The position numbers and the translations under genes are program-made. Below are positions 43,949 to 52,263 of a stretch of 53,797 bases of DNA, in pieces; positions within the stretch are counted from its first letter, which is position 1, and each line of letters starts with the position of its first letter. Below the pieces are notes generated by a model. The model was given only the letters and a program-made list of their open reading frames with translations. It did not search any database and was not told the origin of the DNA. Source of the stretch: Acinetobacter tandoii DSM 14970 = CIP 107469 (GTDB taxonomy: Bacteria > Pseudomonadota > Gammaproteobacteria > Pseudomonadales > Moraxellaceae); contig NZ_KE007377.1 of assembly GCF_000400735.1 (NCBI RefSeq), forward strand, positions 1 to 53,797, in the 5' to 3' direction.

Positions 43949-45055
43949 TTACTCGACAATATATAACTTATGTTTTTTCTTCGGGGGCTCAACTTTAGCT
44001 AAAGCATCAAATGTTAATTGATTAAAATCTTCTTCAGAGATTCCAATTTCATCAAGCATTTTATTTTTATCAAAAGATGGTTGTGAGGCTAAAACAGAGA
44101 TAATTTTGGGCAACATCAAACTCTCATCTCGATGAGTTTCTTCAGGTTCATTAATGTTGTAGCCCAACGAATTGATCTTTATAGAGTTACTACGATTAAC
44201 CCAATCACTAACTAATCCCAGCTTGTGAGCTTTATAGTTAATAGCCTTCAGGGATGTTCGCCAAATCTTTTTATACTCAATCATATTTTCTAGTGAAAAA
44301 TAGCGTGGAGCAGTAGAAAGAAATGCATCTGTTGGCATTAAAAATTCAGATGAAAATTGATCCGCTTCAGTTTCGAGAACACGATTATCTTTCTCGACAC
44401 GAATTTTTTTGTTATGCGTATGCATAACGATATGACCAAGTTCGTGTGCACAATCGAAGCGGGCTCTTTCGGCAGACTTAAATGTATTTAGAAATATGAA
44501 AGGGCTACCACTTTCATCATCAAAAAAAGATAGTGCATCAATTTCTCGAATTTCAGTCGGTAATCTAAAGACACGGATTCCCTTTAGCTCACACAACGAA
44601 ACAATGTTATTAATCGGTTGATTACCTAAAGCCCATAAACCTCTCAACTCTGACGCTAGGTGATCGGCATACTTAGATTCACCCAAAAACTCAGTAATAT
44701 CTAAATCAGGACGGTGAAAAGTAGGTAACTTTACTTTCTGATTTAAGTACTTGTTAATATTTATTGCTAAAAGAGTATATGCCTCATTAGCTTTTCTATG
44801 CTGTGCTTTAATACGAGCAACCGATCTATAGAAGATTTGGTCTGTTTCATGTGGTTGTGTGTCATTACCTGCAAAGAATGACTTGGGTAAATTTAATACA
44901 CGGCATATATCATCTTGATCATTTTCATTGATTTCTTTATCCACGTCTAAAAGTTGCTTTACCTTAGAGATAGAGCAACTCAATTTTTCTGCGAAATCGG
45001 TATTGCTAAGTCCTCGTAATTCTTTAGCAATACGTAAACGATCTTTATTAAACAC
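43949..45055 (-). CDS. Xre-ImmA/IrrE metalloprotease regulator
   Basis: A 368-aa protein combining an N-terminal Xre helix-turn-helix (about residues 5-60; LSNTDFAEKLSCSISKVKQL) with an ImmA/IrrE zinc peptidase. The metal site is HELGH (204-208) and the third ligand probably Glu230 in ETEADQFSSEFLMP. Such proteins cleave repressors or antitoxins after DNA damage or phage signals. It is the second gene of a two-gene operon, 12 bases after a 236-aa gene that may be its partner or substrate. The long C-terminal tail (about 270-368) is unassigned. Confidence 0.88.
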   Translation of the reverse strand: MFNKDRLRIAKELRGLSNTDFAEKLSCSISKVKQLLDVDKEINENDQDDICRVLNLPKSFFAGNDTQPHETDQIFYRSVARIKAQHRKANEAYTLLAININKYLNQKVKLPTFHRPDLDITEFLGESKYADHLASELRGLWALGNQPINNIVSLCELKGIRVFRLPTEIREIDALSFFDDESGSPFIFLNTFKSAERARFDCAHELGHIVMHTHNKKIRVEKDNRVLETEADQFSSEFLMPTDAFLSTAPRYFSLENMIEYKKIWRTSLKAINYKAHKLGLVSDWVNRSNSIKINSLGYNINEPEETHRDESLMLPKIISVLASQPSFDKNKMLDEIGISEEDFNQLTFDALAKVEPPKKKHKLYIVE

Positions 45056-45067
45056 ATTAACCTCAGA

Positions 45068-45778
45068 TTAAACTACAAGCTGAATATCAAAATCATCTGG
45101 TTTAATTTCATTAGATGGTTCCAATACTGGCTTAGGATCAGTTTTTACAGGAACTGTATTATCTATTTCAAATGCAATTCTGCAAGTATGGTCACTTGGT
45201 AAAATTGAAATTTTTTTCGCTTTTAAGTCCTGTACGAAGCTAGTTGGGTATGCAAATTCAAAAGGAATATTTGGGATATCAATGTCTTTATAGGCTGGAT
45301 GTGATGCTGAAGGAAAGTATAAAATCCATGTTCTCAATTTTGTCTCATCATCATAAGCAGACTGATTCTCCTTAATATTATTTAATGTCATTAATCCTTT
45401 TTCACAGTGTGCTGATACAACTTGATCAGCTAACCCCAATGCAATATTCCCGCTCATAAAGATAATTTGTATTTTCTTTACTGTATTCTCAATTCTTGGC
45501 TGGCTGTCATTGTGGAATATCCAAGCAGGATCAGATTGTCGAAGCAGTAAAGCAATCTGTTCTCCAATTTTTCCCCATCGTGCAATAAAGCGTGCACGGT
45601 TATAGTGAGTATTTGTTCTATAGTCAGCATCACCGATCATAATTGCGTTTCTGACTAACTCGAGATCAGGTAATCCTAACTGTTTAGCTTTTTTGATAGC
45701 ATTTTCACCTTTGAAAAAATCACATGGCGTGGGTTCAGAAGGTTGGATTGATTCTTCATCAAGGAGATTTAAATTCAT
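45068..45778 (-). CDS. Unrecognised partner of the ImmA/IrrE protease
   Basis: A 236-aa soluble protein without a signal peptide or membrane segment and of no family I recognise. Distinct stretches include NAIMIGDADYRTNTHYNRAR, WGKIGEQIALLLRQSDPAWI and a disordered Pro/Asp-rich tail (about 205-236). It is the first gene of the operon, behind a 44-bp inverted repeat, with the Xre-ImmA/IrrE gene 12 bases downstream. An effector or a substrate cleaved by the protease is possible, but not shown. Confidence 0.7.
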   Translation of the reverse strand: MNLNLLDEESIQPSEPTPCDFFKGENAIKKAKQLGLPDLELVRNAIMIGDADYRTNTHYNRARFIARWGKIGEQIALLLRQSDPAWIFHNDSQPRIENTVKKIQIIFMSGNIALGLADQVVSAHCEKGLMTLNNIKENQSAYDDETKLRTWILYFPSASHPAYKDIDIPNIPFEFAYPTSFVQDLKAKKISILPSDHTCRIAFEIDNTVPVKTDPKPVLEPSNEIKPDDFDIQLVV

Positions 45779-45802
45779 CTTAAAAGTTATCCTAAAGTAG
45801 CG

Positions 45803-45846
45803 AATGTCTTTTTTATAACATCTTTTGATGTTTTAAAAAAGACATT
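45803..45846. promoter_or_regulatory. 44-bp inverted repeat, candidate operator
   Basis: Two 20-base arms (left AATGTCTTTTTTATAACATC, right GATGTTTTAAAAAAGACATT) with one mismatch around a TTTT spacer. It starts 25 bases upstream of the 236-aa gene and lies between divergent genes. Its position and length fit a dimeric or tetrameric repressor site for the Xre domain encoded downstream; it could alternatively be a strong RNA hairpin. Confidence 0.75.
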
Positions 45847-45906
45847 TTTATAAATGTGTGCTATCTTCACTTACAACTTGATAATAAGAATTTTGGAGAA
45901 GAGACG

Positions 45907-46146
45907 TTGAGTAACTTATTCATTAATCATAAAAATTGTCCTGAATGCGGTGGCCGTATCAAAGGCTATTATTACTACTGTGGGCAGTGTGGTAGTCAAA
46001 ATGTTGTAAACTGGAAGCACACGGGGATATTTTTGTTGATTGCTGGAAAGATTTTTCTGGTTGCTATGCTTTTTTTGCTAAAAAATTTTGTTCAAATCCA
46101 TTTTTTTCACAAGTTTCATTGTGCTAATTTTTTAAATAATTCATAG
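45907..46146 (+). CDS. Small zinc-ribbon membrane protein
   Basis: A 79-aa protein with a zinc ribbon at the N-terminus (CPECGG and CGQCGS, 15 residues apart) followed by one hydrophobic helix (about residues 37-60). I take the TTG at 45907, preceded by GGAG at 8 bases; a GTG at 45856 in the same frame would add 17 residues. It is divergent from the ImmA/IrrE operon and shares the 44-bp repeat. Function unknown. Confidence 0.6.
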   Translation: MSNLFINHKNCPECGGRIKGYYYYCGQCGSQNVVNWKHTGIFLLIAGKIFLVAMLFLLKNFVQIHFFHKFHCANFLNNS

Positions 46147-46160
46147 AGGTTGATAGTAAA

Positions 46161-46406
46161 ATGAAAGTTAAAGATTTAATTAAATAATTAGAAGAGTTTG
46201 ATCTGGAATTAGATGTTTTAATTGCTAATGAAGAGAACAAAATCATTGGCATAAAAACCCTAGCCCGATTCTTTGAAATAAGCTATGTTTCTTTTGTTCA
46301 TCCAGAGACACAAAGAAATGATATGGAAAGAAATGTTGAATTTACCTTTTTAGGAATGTCGACTAAAGACTCTAGAGTTATTGTTTTTATTGACGTTGTT
46401 CCATAA
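46161..46406 (+). pseudogene. Small conserved-looking gene with an early stop codon
   Basis: An 82-codon frame starting MKVKDLIK, then TAA at codon 9, then open as LEEFDLELDVLIANEENKII to a stop at 46406. The start pattern is that of small phage or plasmid proteins (usually MKVKDLIKxLEEFDPE). CAA to TAA is the simplest lesion. AGAGGTTGATAG precedes the ATG. Function unknown. Confidence 0.7.
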
Positions 46407-46569
46407 TTTTCAAGTAGTCAAAATGAGTATACAATATTCATGTGATGCAAGAAGATACAACTGGATAGGATGGGCCCATAAGTATTTGAAGCTGCCTCGT
46501 GTATGATCATGGGGACTGTCCAAACAAACGGCTTTTGAGAGTGCTGCCTGATACGAAAAATAATATCCA

Positions 46570-46614
46570 AGAGATGCTAGCGGTAAATTTAGTGTAAAAT
46601 TTAATGCTAGCCAT
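46570..46614 (+). promoter_or_regulatory. Inverted repeat ahead of the phosphoribosyltransferase-like gene
   Basis: GATGCTAGC near 46571 and GCTAGCCATC near 46607 are inverted partners. Inside them TAAATTTA and AAAATTTA also pair loosely, and a -10-like TAAAAT lies within. The repeat ends about 20 bases before the start codon. It is a candidate operator or leader hairpin. Confidence 0.5.
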
Positions 46615-46635
46615 CATTAAAACTTATTTAAAAAT

Positions 46636-47349
46636 ATGAAGTTATATCGCACAGATTGGAATATGTTTCCTAAAACGGTTATTGACCGTGGTCTTGGAGA
46701 TGCAACCTCTCATTACATGTATGAAGCTGCTAAAGCAGGGGATGTTGAAAGTGCGTATATTTTAGCTAAAGATTTAGTTTCGGATGAGGCGATTGCTGAA
46801 CTAGAAAGAATTATCGATGGTCGGGAAACTATTATAGTACCTGTACATGCTGAGGAAGCAGTCGGTCGTAATATGATTCCTTTAGCTACTTCAGCAGTTA
46901 TAGCAAAGAAACTTGGGCTTGAAGTTGATACGAATATAGTTCAAGCTATAAAAGTATCAAGAACTGGCGGTGATGGGTGGCATAGATTAGCCAACCCACC
47001 AGCATTTGATGGGACAATAAACAATGATAAATGTGTTATTATTGTTGATGATACCCAGACCCAAGGTGGTACTTTTGCAGCATTAAAAGGTCATATTGAA
47101 ACAACTGGGACGAATAAAGTTATTGGAGCATATGCACTGACGGGTAAACAATACTCATCACAATTAGCTCTAAGTAAAGAAACTCTTCAGCAATTGAGGG
47201 ATGTATATGGTAATCTTGAAGCATGGTGGAAATCGATTTACGGGTACGATTTCGAAAGGCTCACAGAGTGGGAAGCAAAGTATATCCTCAACTCTCGTAA
47301 AACAGCTGACGAAGTCCGAGATAGAATCATTGCGTCAAAACAAACGTGA
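46636..47349 (+). CDS. Type I phosphoribosyltransferase-like protein
   Basis: A 237-aa protein. The PRPP-binding signature CVIIVDDTQTQGGT (133-146) is a near-classical type I loop with two Asp residues. The upstream strand-loop (IIVPVHAEEAVGRNMIPLAT) fits the same fold, and a C-terminal helical cap (about 185-237) is extra. It is not a recognisable purine or pyrimidine enzyme. PRTase-like proteins also occur as accessory or effector genes in mobile islands; no reverse transcriptase is adjacent, so a retron role is not supported. A terminator follows. Confidence 0.75.
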   Translation: MKLYRTDWNMFPKTVIDRGLGDATSHYMYEAAKAGDVESAYILAKDLVSDEAIAELERIIDGRETIIVPVHAEEAVGRNMIPLATSAVIAKKLGLEVDTNIVQAIKVSRTGGDGWHRLANPPAFDGTINNDKCVIIVDDTQTQGGTFAALKGHIETTGTNKVIGAYALTGKQYSSQLALSKETLQQLRDVYGNLEAWWKSIYGYDFERLTEWEAKYILNSRKTADEVRDRIIASKQT

Positions 47350-47400
47350 TGCTTATGCACTTATGATGAAAATGAATTAATTATTATTTAATTAAGTTAA

Positions 47401-47427
47401 AAGACTGCTATATAGCGGTCTTTTTTG
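47401..47427 (+). terminator. Rho-independent terminator after the phosphoribosyltransferase-like gene
   Basis: AAGACTGCTA pairs with TAGCGGTCTT (one G-T pair) with almost no extra loop, and T residues run on to 47426. It is 51 bases after the stop. Confidence 0.85.
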
Positions 47428-47650
47428 TTTTTGAGCTCTACAAATTTTAATGAGTACATATAGTTACTTTTATAAAAATGATAATAAAGGGTAGAGGAGG
47501 TCATCTAAGAATTTAAAGCACAAGACTTATTTAACATTGATGACAGAAAAGTGAGTTGTTGGGAACTTAAAGAAGAGGTGGTACTTATAATGGTTACTAA
47601 AATACAAATACTTAAAATATTAAATATATAAAACAATATATTACAAATAT

Positions 47651-47677
47651 ATATGATGCGTAGTGTACGCATCATAT
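47651..47677. promoter_or_regulatory. Perfect 12-bp inverted repeat upstream of the integrase
   Basis: ATATGATGCGTA (47651-47662) and TACGCATCATAT (47666-47677) flank a GTG loop. Position suggests an integrase operator, a terminator or part of an attachment site. There is no T run on the plus strand, which makes a forward terminator less likely. Confidence 0.6.
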
Positions 47678-47741
47678 AAAAAATGTTCTATTTTGATATA
47701 ATTGGTACAATCAATCCTCTGATAGGTTTCATTTAAATTTC

Positions 47742-48941
47742 ATGAGTCTTACTGAAATTAAAGTTCGCCAAGCTCATTGCAAGGAAAAAACTTGTTTTTT
47801 ATCCGATGAAGATGGACTTAGCGTGAAGATTGAGCCGAGTGGAAGAAAATCTTGGTGCTATCGTTATACAGATCCACAAACAAAAAAACGTCGCCGCATT
47901 CAGTTAGGGCTTTATCCTGATTTATCACTGAAAAAAGCACGACAAGTCAGAGATGACTTTAAAGACAATAATTATTGTTTTGAACATGATACTGTCTCTA
48001 ATGTCATCACCTTTCGTAAGGTCGGGGAAGAGTGGCTGCAGTTCAAACTGAAGAATGCATTTAATGATTTACCCCGCTGCGGTGTACTACAGTTAGCAGA
48101 AAGATGTTTACAGCAAGATATTTATCCAGACCTTCAGGATTTACCTTTTCAAAACATCAAGCGTTATGACCTGGTTTCAGTAATCAAAAAAATAGAGGGA
48201 CGCCAAGTAAAAGAACCTGTCAAGAAAGCTTGTAGTTATTTGAACCAAATTTATGACTACGCTGTAGCGATGGGTTATTGTGAATTCAACATCGCGCATG
48301 GTTTAAATAAAATCGCTATTAATAGTAAAATCAAGAAGAATTATCCATATTTGAAAGCTGAGGATATATCTGATTTTAAGAATAAATTACAAAAATTGGA
48401 TGCCCATCCGATTATTAAAAAAGCACTGATGTTCAAATTACATACTGGCGTGCGAGGGGCTGAATTGTTATTGGCTGAGCCTCATCATTTTGATTTAAAT
48501 GATAAAATATGGAAAATACCTGCCTTGCATATTAAACAGTTTCGACGAAAAGTCATATTAGGCCATGAGATTCCAGATTTTTTAGTTCCACTTTCAAATC
48601 AGGCTTTAGAGATTTTAAAAGACGTCATGCAGTGGTCATACGGTGAAAAATACCTTTTTGCTAGCCCACGCAAACACAATCAACCGATTCATTTTAATAC
48701 TCTAAATATGGCCATACGTAAGATGGGGTATGGCAAACATCAATTATCTTCTCATGGATTACGTTCTACTTTTAGTACCATTTTGAATGACTCAGGTTTG
48801 TTCCAAGATAATTGGATTGAGGCACAACTTTCACATATTGATAAGAACCGTACCCGTGCCAGCTATAATCACGCTGACTATTTAGCTCAACGGACTGAAA
48901 TGATGCAGTGGTGGGGTGATTATTTAAGTACTACTAAGTGA
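47742..48941 (+). CDS. Tyrosine recombinase (P4/CP4-type integrase)
   Basis: A 399-aa integrase with an N-terminal DUF4102-type arm-binding domain (SGRKSWCYRYTDPQTKKRRR), a core-binding domain (about 95-195) and a catalytic domain. Arg in LHTGVRGAELL, HGLRSTFST (His/Arg) and the nucleophile Tyr in RASYNHADY are intact. Such integrases excise and insert genomic islands, usually at tRNA genes. No tRNA or paired att repeat is visible in the window, so the island boundary may lie outside or have been lost. Confidence 0.92.
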   Translation: MSLTEIKVRQAHCKEKTCFLSDEDGLSVKIEPSGRKSWCYRYTDPQTKKRRRIQLGLYPDLSLKKARQVRDDFKDNNYCFEHDTVSNVITFRKVGEEWLQFKLKNAFNDLPRCGVLQLAERCLQQDIYPDLQDLPFQNIKRYDLVSVIKKIEGRQVKEPVKKACSYLNQIYDYAVAMGYCEFNIAHGLNKIAINSKIKKNYPYLKAEDISDFKNKLQKLDAHPIIKKALMFKLHTGVRGAELLLAEPHHFDLNDKIWKIPALHIKQFRRKVILGHEIPDFLVPLSNQALEILKDVMQWSYGEKYLFASPRKHNQPIHFNTLNMAIRKMGYGKHQLSSHGLRSTFSTILNDSGLFQDNWIEAQLSHIDKNRTRASYNHADYLAQRTEMMQWWGDYLSTTK

Positions 48942-48986
48942 AAATCGTACTTTTATACATAAACTTAAAACATTATGAGGTGTCAA

Positions 48987-49307
48987 ATGGATAGTAAACA
49001 ATATACTTACCGTGTTACATGGTCAGCAGAAGATAATGGGTATGTTGGGTTGTGTGCAGAGTTTCCATCATTGTCTTGGCTTGATGCGGATCAGTCTAAA
49101 GCATTCTCAGGAATAGAGGAGCTCGTTGCTGATGTTGTCGCTGATATGATTATCAATAATGAAAAAGTTCCTACACCACTCTCTGGAAAAATATAGTGGT
49201 CAGTTTATTTGTCATTGTTCTCAGTGGTTTAACAAAAACCAGCCCTCGAAGCTGCAGAACGTAGTGTGGACATGAATCGTTTAGTATCAGTAAAAAGAGC
49301 TATGTAA
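48987..49307 (+). pseudogene. Second hicB-like antitoxin gene, frameshifted
   Basis: The first 69 codons (from MDSKQYTYRVTWSAEDNGYV) form the HicB fold and end at a premature TAG near 49194. After at least two frame changes the C-terminal segment reappears (PALEAAERSVDMNRLVSVKR) ending at 49307. GAGGTG precedes the ATG. No hicA partner is found next to it. This family is often solitary beside integrases. Confidence 0.8.
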
Positions 49308-49466
49308 TTTTAGTCTGTACTAATGTCTAGTAGGAGTGAGTGATAGAGCAGGAACAAGAATTTATGCTTCATATATTCTGTGAATCGTATGAACTAATAG
49401 GTATTTTTAAAGAAAGTTTCTTTGATTTAGTGCTTTTTATTTAAATAAATAATTTTTAAAAACAAC

Positions 49467-49784
49467 TTAGGCTAATTGATAAACACTATCTGGAAAGATT
49501 AAAAGAAAATATTTTTTAATTTCTGCTAATTCATTTAAGGCAGGTTCCCTTTCAAGCAGTTGAAATGTCCAAATAAGTACAGCCTGATGATTATCATAGC
49601 AAGTATTTACTCCAAGAAAATTAGCCATTCCATAACTTCTATTGATGTTCATTTCTTTAATTAATTGATTTCCTAAGTCACGAGCTTGCTGGCTGATCAA
49701 TAACTCATTTGTTAACACGGCGGTCATCTCCACAAAATAATCTAATGCAGGTTCAATCCTTATACTTAAAAAGTTATAATTTAG
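49467..49784 (-). CDS. Hypothetical protein, uncertain
   Basis: An open frame of about 106-126 codons on the minus strand (contains ALDYFVEMTAVLTNELLISQ and NRSYGMANFLGVNTCYDNHQ). Its longest form needs a TTG start at 49847, and no good ribosome site was found. Composition is protein-like and soluble. It lies divergent from the Cro-like gene. I do not recognise it and it could be a remnant. Confidence 0.4.
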   Translation of the reverse strand, partial: LNYNFLSIRIEPALDYFVEMTAVLTNELLISQQARDLGNQLIKEMNINRSYGMANFLGVNTCYDNHQAVLIWTFQLLEREPALNELAEIKKYFLLIFPDSVYQLA

Positions 49785-49912
49785 TTGAAATAGATAAAAT
49801 ATACTTTCTATAAGTTGTAATAACCTGCTGTAGGTTAATTTTAGCAAAGTATTACTCAGGCAACAACTTTAAATAACCCACAGCAAGTTATTTTTTGTAA
49901 ATTAATTTAAAT

Positions 49913-50134
49913 ATGATTACTTGTAAGTTATCTAGCCTCATGGGCGATAGAAAAATTTTAAAATTAAGTGAAGTGGTGCATGCAACAGGTATCAATCGCA
50001 ATACGCTCACAAGTATGTATTATGACCGCGCTGTACGTATTGAATTACCAGTCGCCGATAAGTTGTGTAAGTACTTTAACTGTACGATGAATGATTTGTT
50101 TGAGTTTAAGGAAGAAGTTGAAGAAAAAGATTAA
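49913..50134 (+). CDS. Cro/Xre-family small regulator
   Basis: A 73-aa helix-turn-helix protein of the Cro-like HTH_26 type. Recognition region: LKLSEVVHATGINRNTLTSM, then a beta-wing and a dimer tail (LPVADKLCKYFNCTMNDLFE). Phage and island repressors of this size are common. The target is unknown; the divergent neighbour or its own promoter are candidates. Confidence 0.82.
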   Translation: MITCKLSSLMGDRKILKLSEVVHATGINRNTLTSMYYDRAVRIELPVADKLCKYFNCTMNDLFEFKEEVEEKD

Positions 50135-50458
50135 CTAATACTTCGTTTGATAAGTTTTCCCTACAGGTATAATACTGAATTTTATAAAACTTCATCGAAA
50201 ACATATATTTACTTTATTATTTATATAAAGGAATCAATCGAATGATAGAGGTATTTTTCTTATAACTTAGTTAAGAAGAGGGGCTAATGACCCACAATAG
50301 CGGTAACTATTGTGGGTTTGTTCCATGTAATGCAAATTGCCGTACACGGAATTTAAAAAGACTTCACTGCAATTCTCATCTTACGTTGCGATTGTACTTA
50401 TTGCAAGATTTTTAGTCTTTTTACATGATTTTTCATTTAACCATTCAAATTTCTTATT
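50135..50458. other. Intergenic region with strong terminator
   Basis: No gene. Holds the perfect hairpin at 50291-50316. A seven-codon micro-ORF (ATG near 50241, after AAAGGA) ends before it, but nothing supports it as a leader peptide. Confidence 0.4.
50291..50319. terminator. Perfect 10-bp hairpin, probable terminator
   Basis: CCCACAATAG (50291-50300) pairs with CTATTGTGGG (50307-50316) around CGGTAA, followed by TTT. It lies between convergent transcripts (the Cro-like gene and hipA). Confidence 0.75.
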
Positions 50459-51673
50459 TTAATCAAGTCGATAATTTTGGGTATCGAGGCTTGTCACCAT
50501 AACATTTGAAATTGAACGTTCTATAGATGTCCGTAAACCATCGAATAGCTGAATCTCATTTGAGGTACTAAGATAGTCCAAGATATTTTCGCTCAAGAAT
50601 TCTATAATTGCTTTGGGGTTTCTAATTCTAAATTGGTCACTTTCAGCCAGTTTGATGAGATGTGACAGGTCTGGAAATGCTTTACTACCAGCCAGTTTGA
50701 GTGCCATTTTATTATCAATTGATTCATAGATCAGGGTATGCGTCATATCGAAAGGTGGTGAAACAAAAATATTCTTCATATCTGGAGAATATTGCAGAGC
50801 AAAGTTTTTAAGATGTGCATCGCCATTGCCGATTAAACAGTTGAATACAATGTATTTATACATTTTTTCAACTTCAGCTACGCTACCTGTATATAGATAA
50901 GTTGCTTTCAGCAGAGTTTCATAGCTACTGGCATATTTTGCACTTGGATCATTTGACTTTTTCATCAGTGTGGTAAAGTCTTCATAGCCGAGTTTTGTAC
51001 CATTGCAGGACCGATCAAACCGTTCTACCACATAGGTTTCTAAATTTTCAGCTAAATAGGTTTGTGGAGGTTCAAGTCCACAATGCTGTGCAGCCTGCAT
51101 ACAGACAAACTCATTGACTGTAAGCAATGGAAATTCAGAATCAAAGGACTTTACAATTAAATCCCTCTGTTGAACTGCTCTATCTGTTTGAACAGTATTC
51201 GCATTTGGAATGCTCACTTTTGGTTGCATCCCAGCCAATGAAGTCCTGAGATAGTATTTATCTAAAAGTTGTGGGAAAAGGGGCTCTTTACTACGGTAGG
51301 ATAGAATGTCACTTAAGTTCAAAGATTCTATCTCGGGCAAATTTAACTCACTTTGATAAGAAAGCATTCCAACGCCTTGATCACCTTGTAGTGCCAAGAA
51401 ATACATGTTATTGACTTTGGCATATCTGGCAAGCCTTTCAGTAATCAACCGTCGATTAAAGCCTTCTGGTAAGTTCTGGGCAAAGATTGGATGTAATGCA
51501 CTGGAAGAATAACCATCCATGCCTCGTTGAGTCATGGTGAGTGACACATGCTGTTTTTCTTGTAATGGCTGATAATAGTGAACTGAACCATAGGTCAATA
51601 CGCCTAATTCAGCTTGATTGGCACACACCGTGATATTGCTGATTTTGGCAGGAAGATTGGTTTGATATTTCAC
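50459..51673 (-). CDS. hipA: HipA-family serine/threonine kinase toxin, intact
   Basis: A 404-aa kinase. In E. coli, HipA phosphorylates glutamyl-tRNA synthetase and causes dormancy. Visible motifs: the N-terminal barrel (LGVLTYGS, FAQNLPEGFNRRLI), the autophosphorylated P-loop TSLAGMQPKV (residues about 150-160), ATP Lys in DLIVKSFDSEFP, the catalytic loop GNGDAHLKNF and metal Asp in PPFDMTHTL. Its ATG overlaps the hipB stop by four bases (51670-51673). It is more diverged from the standard pattern than the broken copy at 24482. Confidence 0.88.
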   Translation of the reverse strand: MKYQTNLPAKISNITVCANQAELGVLTYGSVHYYQPLQEKQHVSLTMTQRGMDGYSSSALHPIFAQNLPEGFNRRLITERLARYAKVNNMYFLALQGDQGVGMLSYQSELNLPEIESLNLSDILSYRSKEPLFPQLLDKYYLRTSLAGMQPKVSIPNANTVQTDRAVQQRDLIVKSFDSEFPLLTVNEFVCMQAAQHCGLEPPQTYLAENLETYVVERFDRSCNGTKLGYEDFTTLMKKSNDPSAKYASSYETLLKATYLYTGSVAEVEKMYKYIVFNCLIGNGDAHLKNFALQYSPDMKNIFVSPPFDMTHTLIYESIDNKMALKLAGSKAFPDLSHLIKLAESDQFRIRNPKAIIEFLSENILDYLSTSNEIQLFDGLRTSIERSISNVMVTSLDTQNYRLD

Positions 51674-51930
51674 TCGTCGTCCTCAGAAAACATATTTTCA
51701 ATCTCATCCCAATGAGGCAGTGAATGTTGCTTTGGAGATACATTAAACTGCAAACCAACCGCATCAAGTACACGTTCAAAGATGTCAAAAGAACCTGTAA
51801 ATCGGCCATTTTCGATCTCTGATATTGTAGTTTTATTGATTCGAATCAATTCGGATAGTTTTTGCTGTGTATAGCCAAGGTTTTTTCGTTCTATACGAAC
51901 TTTTTTACCAATTTCTACTCTACTCGCCAT
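51670..51930 (-). CDS. hipB: HipB antitoxin/repressor
   Basis: An 86-aa Xre-family protein: helix-turn-helix at about residues 8-55 (RKNLGYTQQKLSELIRINKT, TISEIENGR) and an acidic C-terminal tail (IENMFSEDDE) that may insert into the toxin. It is coupled to hipA. Two palindromes 15 and 57 bases upstream of its start are the likely operators. Confidence 0.88.
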   Translation of the reverse strand: MASRVEIGKKVRIERKNLGYTQQKLSELIRINKTTISEIENGRFTGSFDIFERVLDAVGLQFNVSPKQHSLPHWDEIENMFSEDDE

Positions 51931-51944
51931 AGCAATTTGACCAT

Positions 51945-52008
51945 AATATATTAGCTATATGGCTAATATATTAAATAAAAATTATAAAATTAGCTATATA
52001 GCTAATTT
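51945..52008. promoter_or_regulatory. Twin palindromic operators of hipBA
   Basis: The first site is AATATATTAGC (51945-51955), a 6-base centre, then GCTAATATATT (51962-51972). The second, AAATTAGCTATATAGCTAAT plus TT (51987-52008), is a perfect 22-bp palindrome. Both share TTAGCTATAT-GCTAA and their centres are 39 bp apart. They lie just upstream of hipB, as expected for cooperative autorepression. Confidence 0.85.
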
Positions 52009-52263
52009 AAATCGTAAATTAGTGATTAGATTTGGCTGATAGTCCTAAAGTTACCGACTAGAGCAATGCAGTTGGTCATGGGTAATTTGATCTTCCAGTC
52101 GAGTAACACAAGTGTTTATTCAACTTGGTGTTGATTACTTGCATGTTTAACAGCATGAGGACAAGGCAATTAGATAGGTCTGAATACAATTTTACGTTAT
52201 GCTGTAGAAAATCATTTTTAATCTGATAGGACTAAAGACAATGTACTATTTCGCAGAGGATCC
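52009..52263. other. Intergenic region, nothing recognised
   Basis: No gene or repeat stands out between the hipBA operators and the hairpin before the 52293 gene. It should hold the promoter of that gene. Confidence 0.4.

Larger units (their letters stand above)
47350..47741. other. Intergenic region before the integrase
   Basis: Contains the terminator at 47401 and a perfect inverted repeat, ATATGATGCGTA-GTG-TACGCATCATAT (47651-47677), 65 bases before the integrase start. A 40-codon frame near 47503-47631 (includes QDLFNIDDRKVSCWELKEEV) may be a gene remnant. No tRNA gene is found here. Confidence 0.5.

Noticed and set aside
46475..46515. Short IS3-like piece (TTTGAAGCTGCCTCG) as an IS remnant
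   Set aside because: It matches the transposase end at 27684 for only about 15 bases; too short to call.
46636..47349. Phosphoribosyltransferase-like gene as a retron effector
   Set aside because: No reverse transcriptase or structured msr/msd RNA was found beside it.
47742..48941. tRNA attachment site next to the integrase
   Set aside because: I looked for a tRNA cloverleaf and paired direct repeats on both sides and found none in the window.
50241..50265. Seven-codon ORF as a leader peptide with attenuator
   Set aside because: The hairpin after it is a simple terminator before a convergent gene; there is no downstream gene to attenuate.
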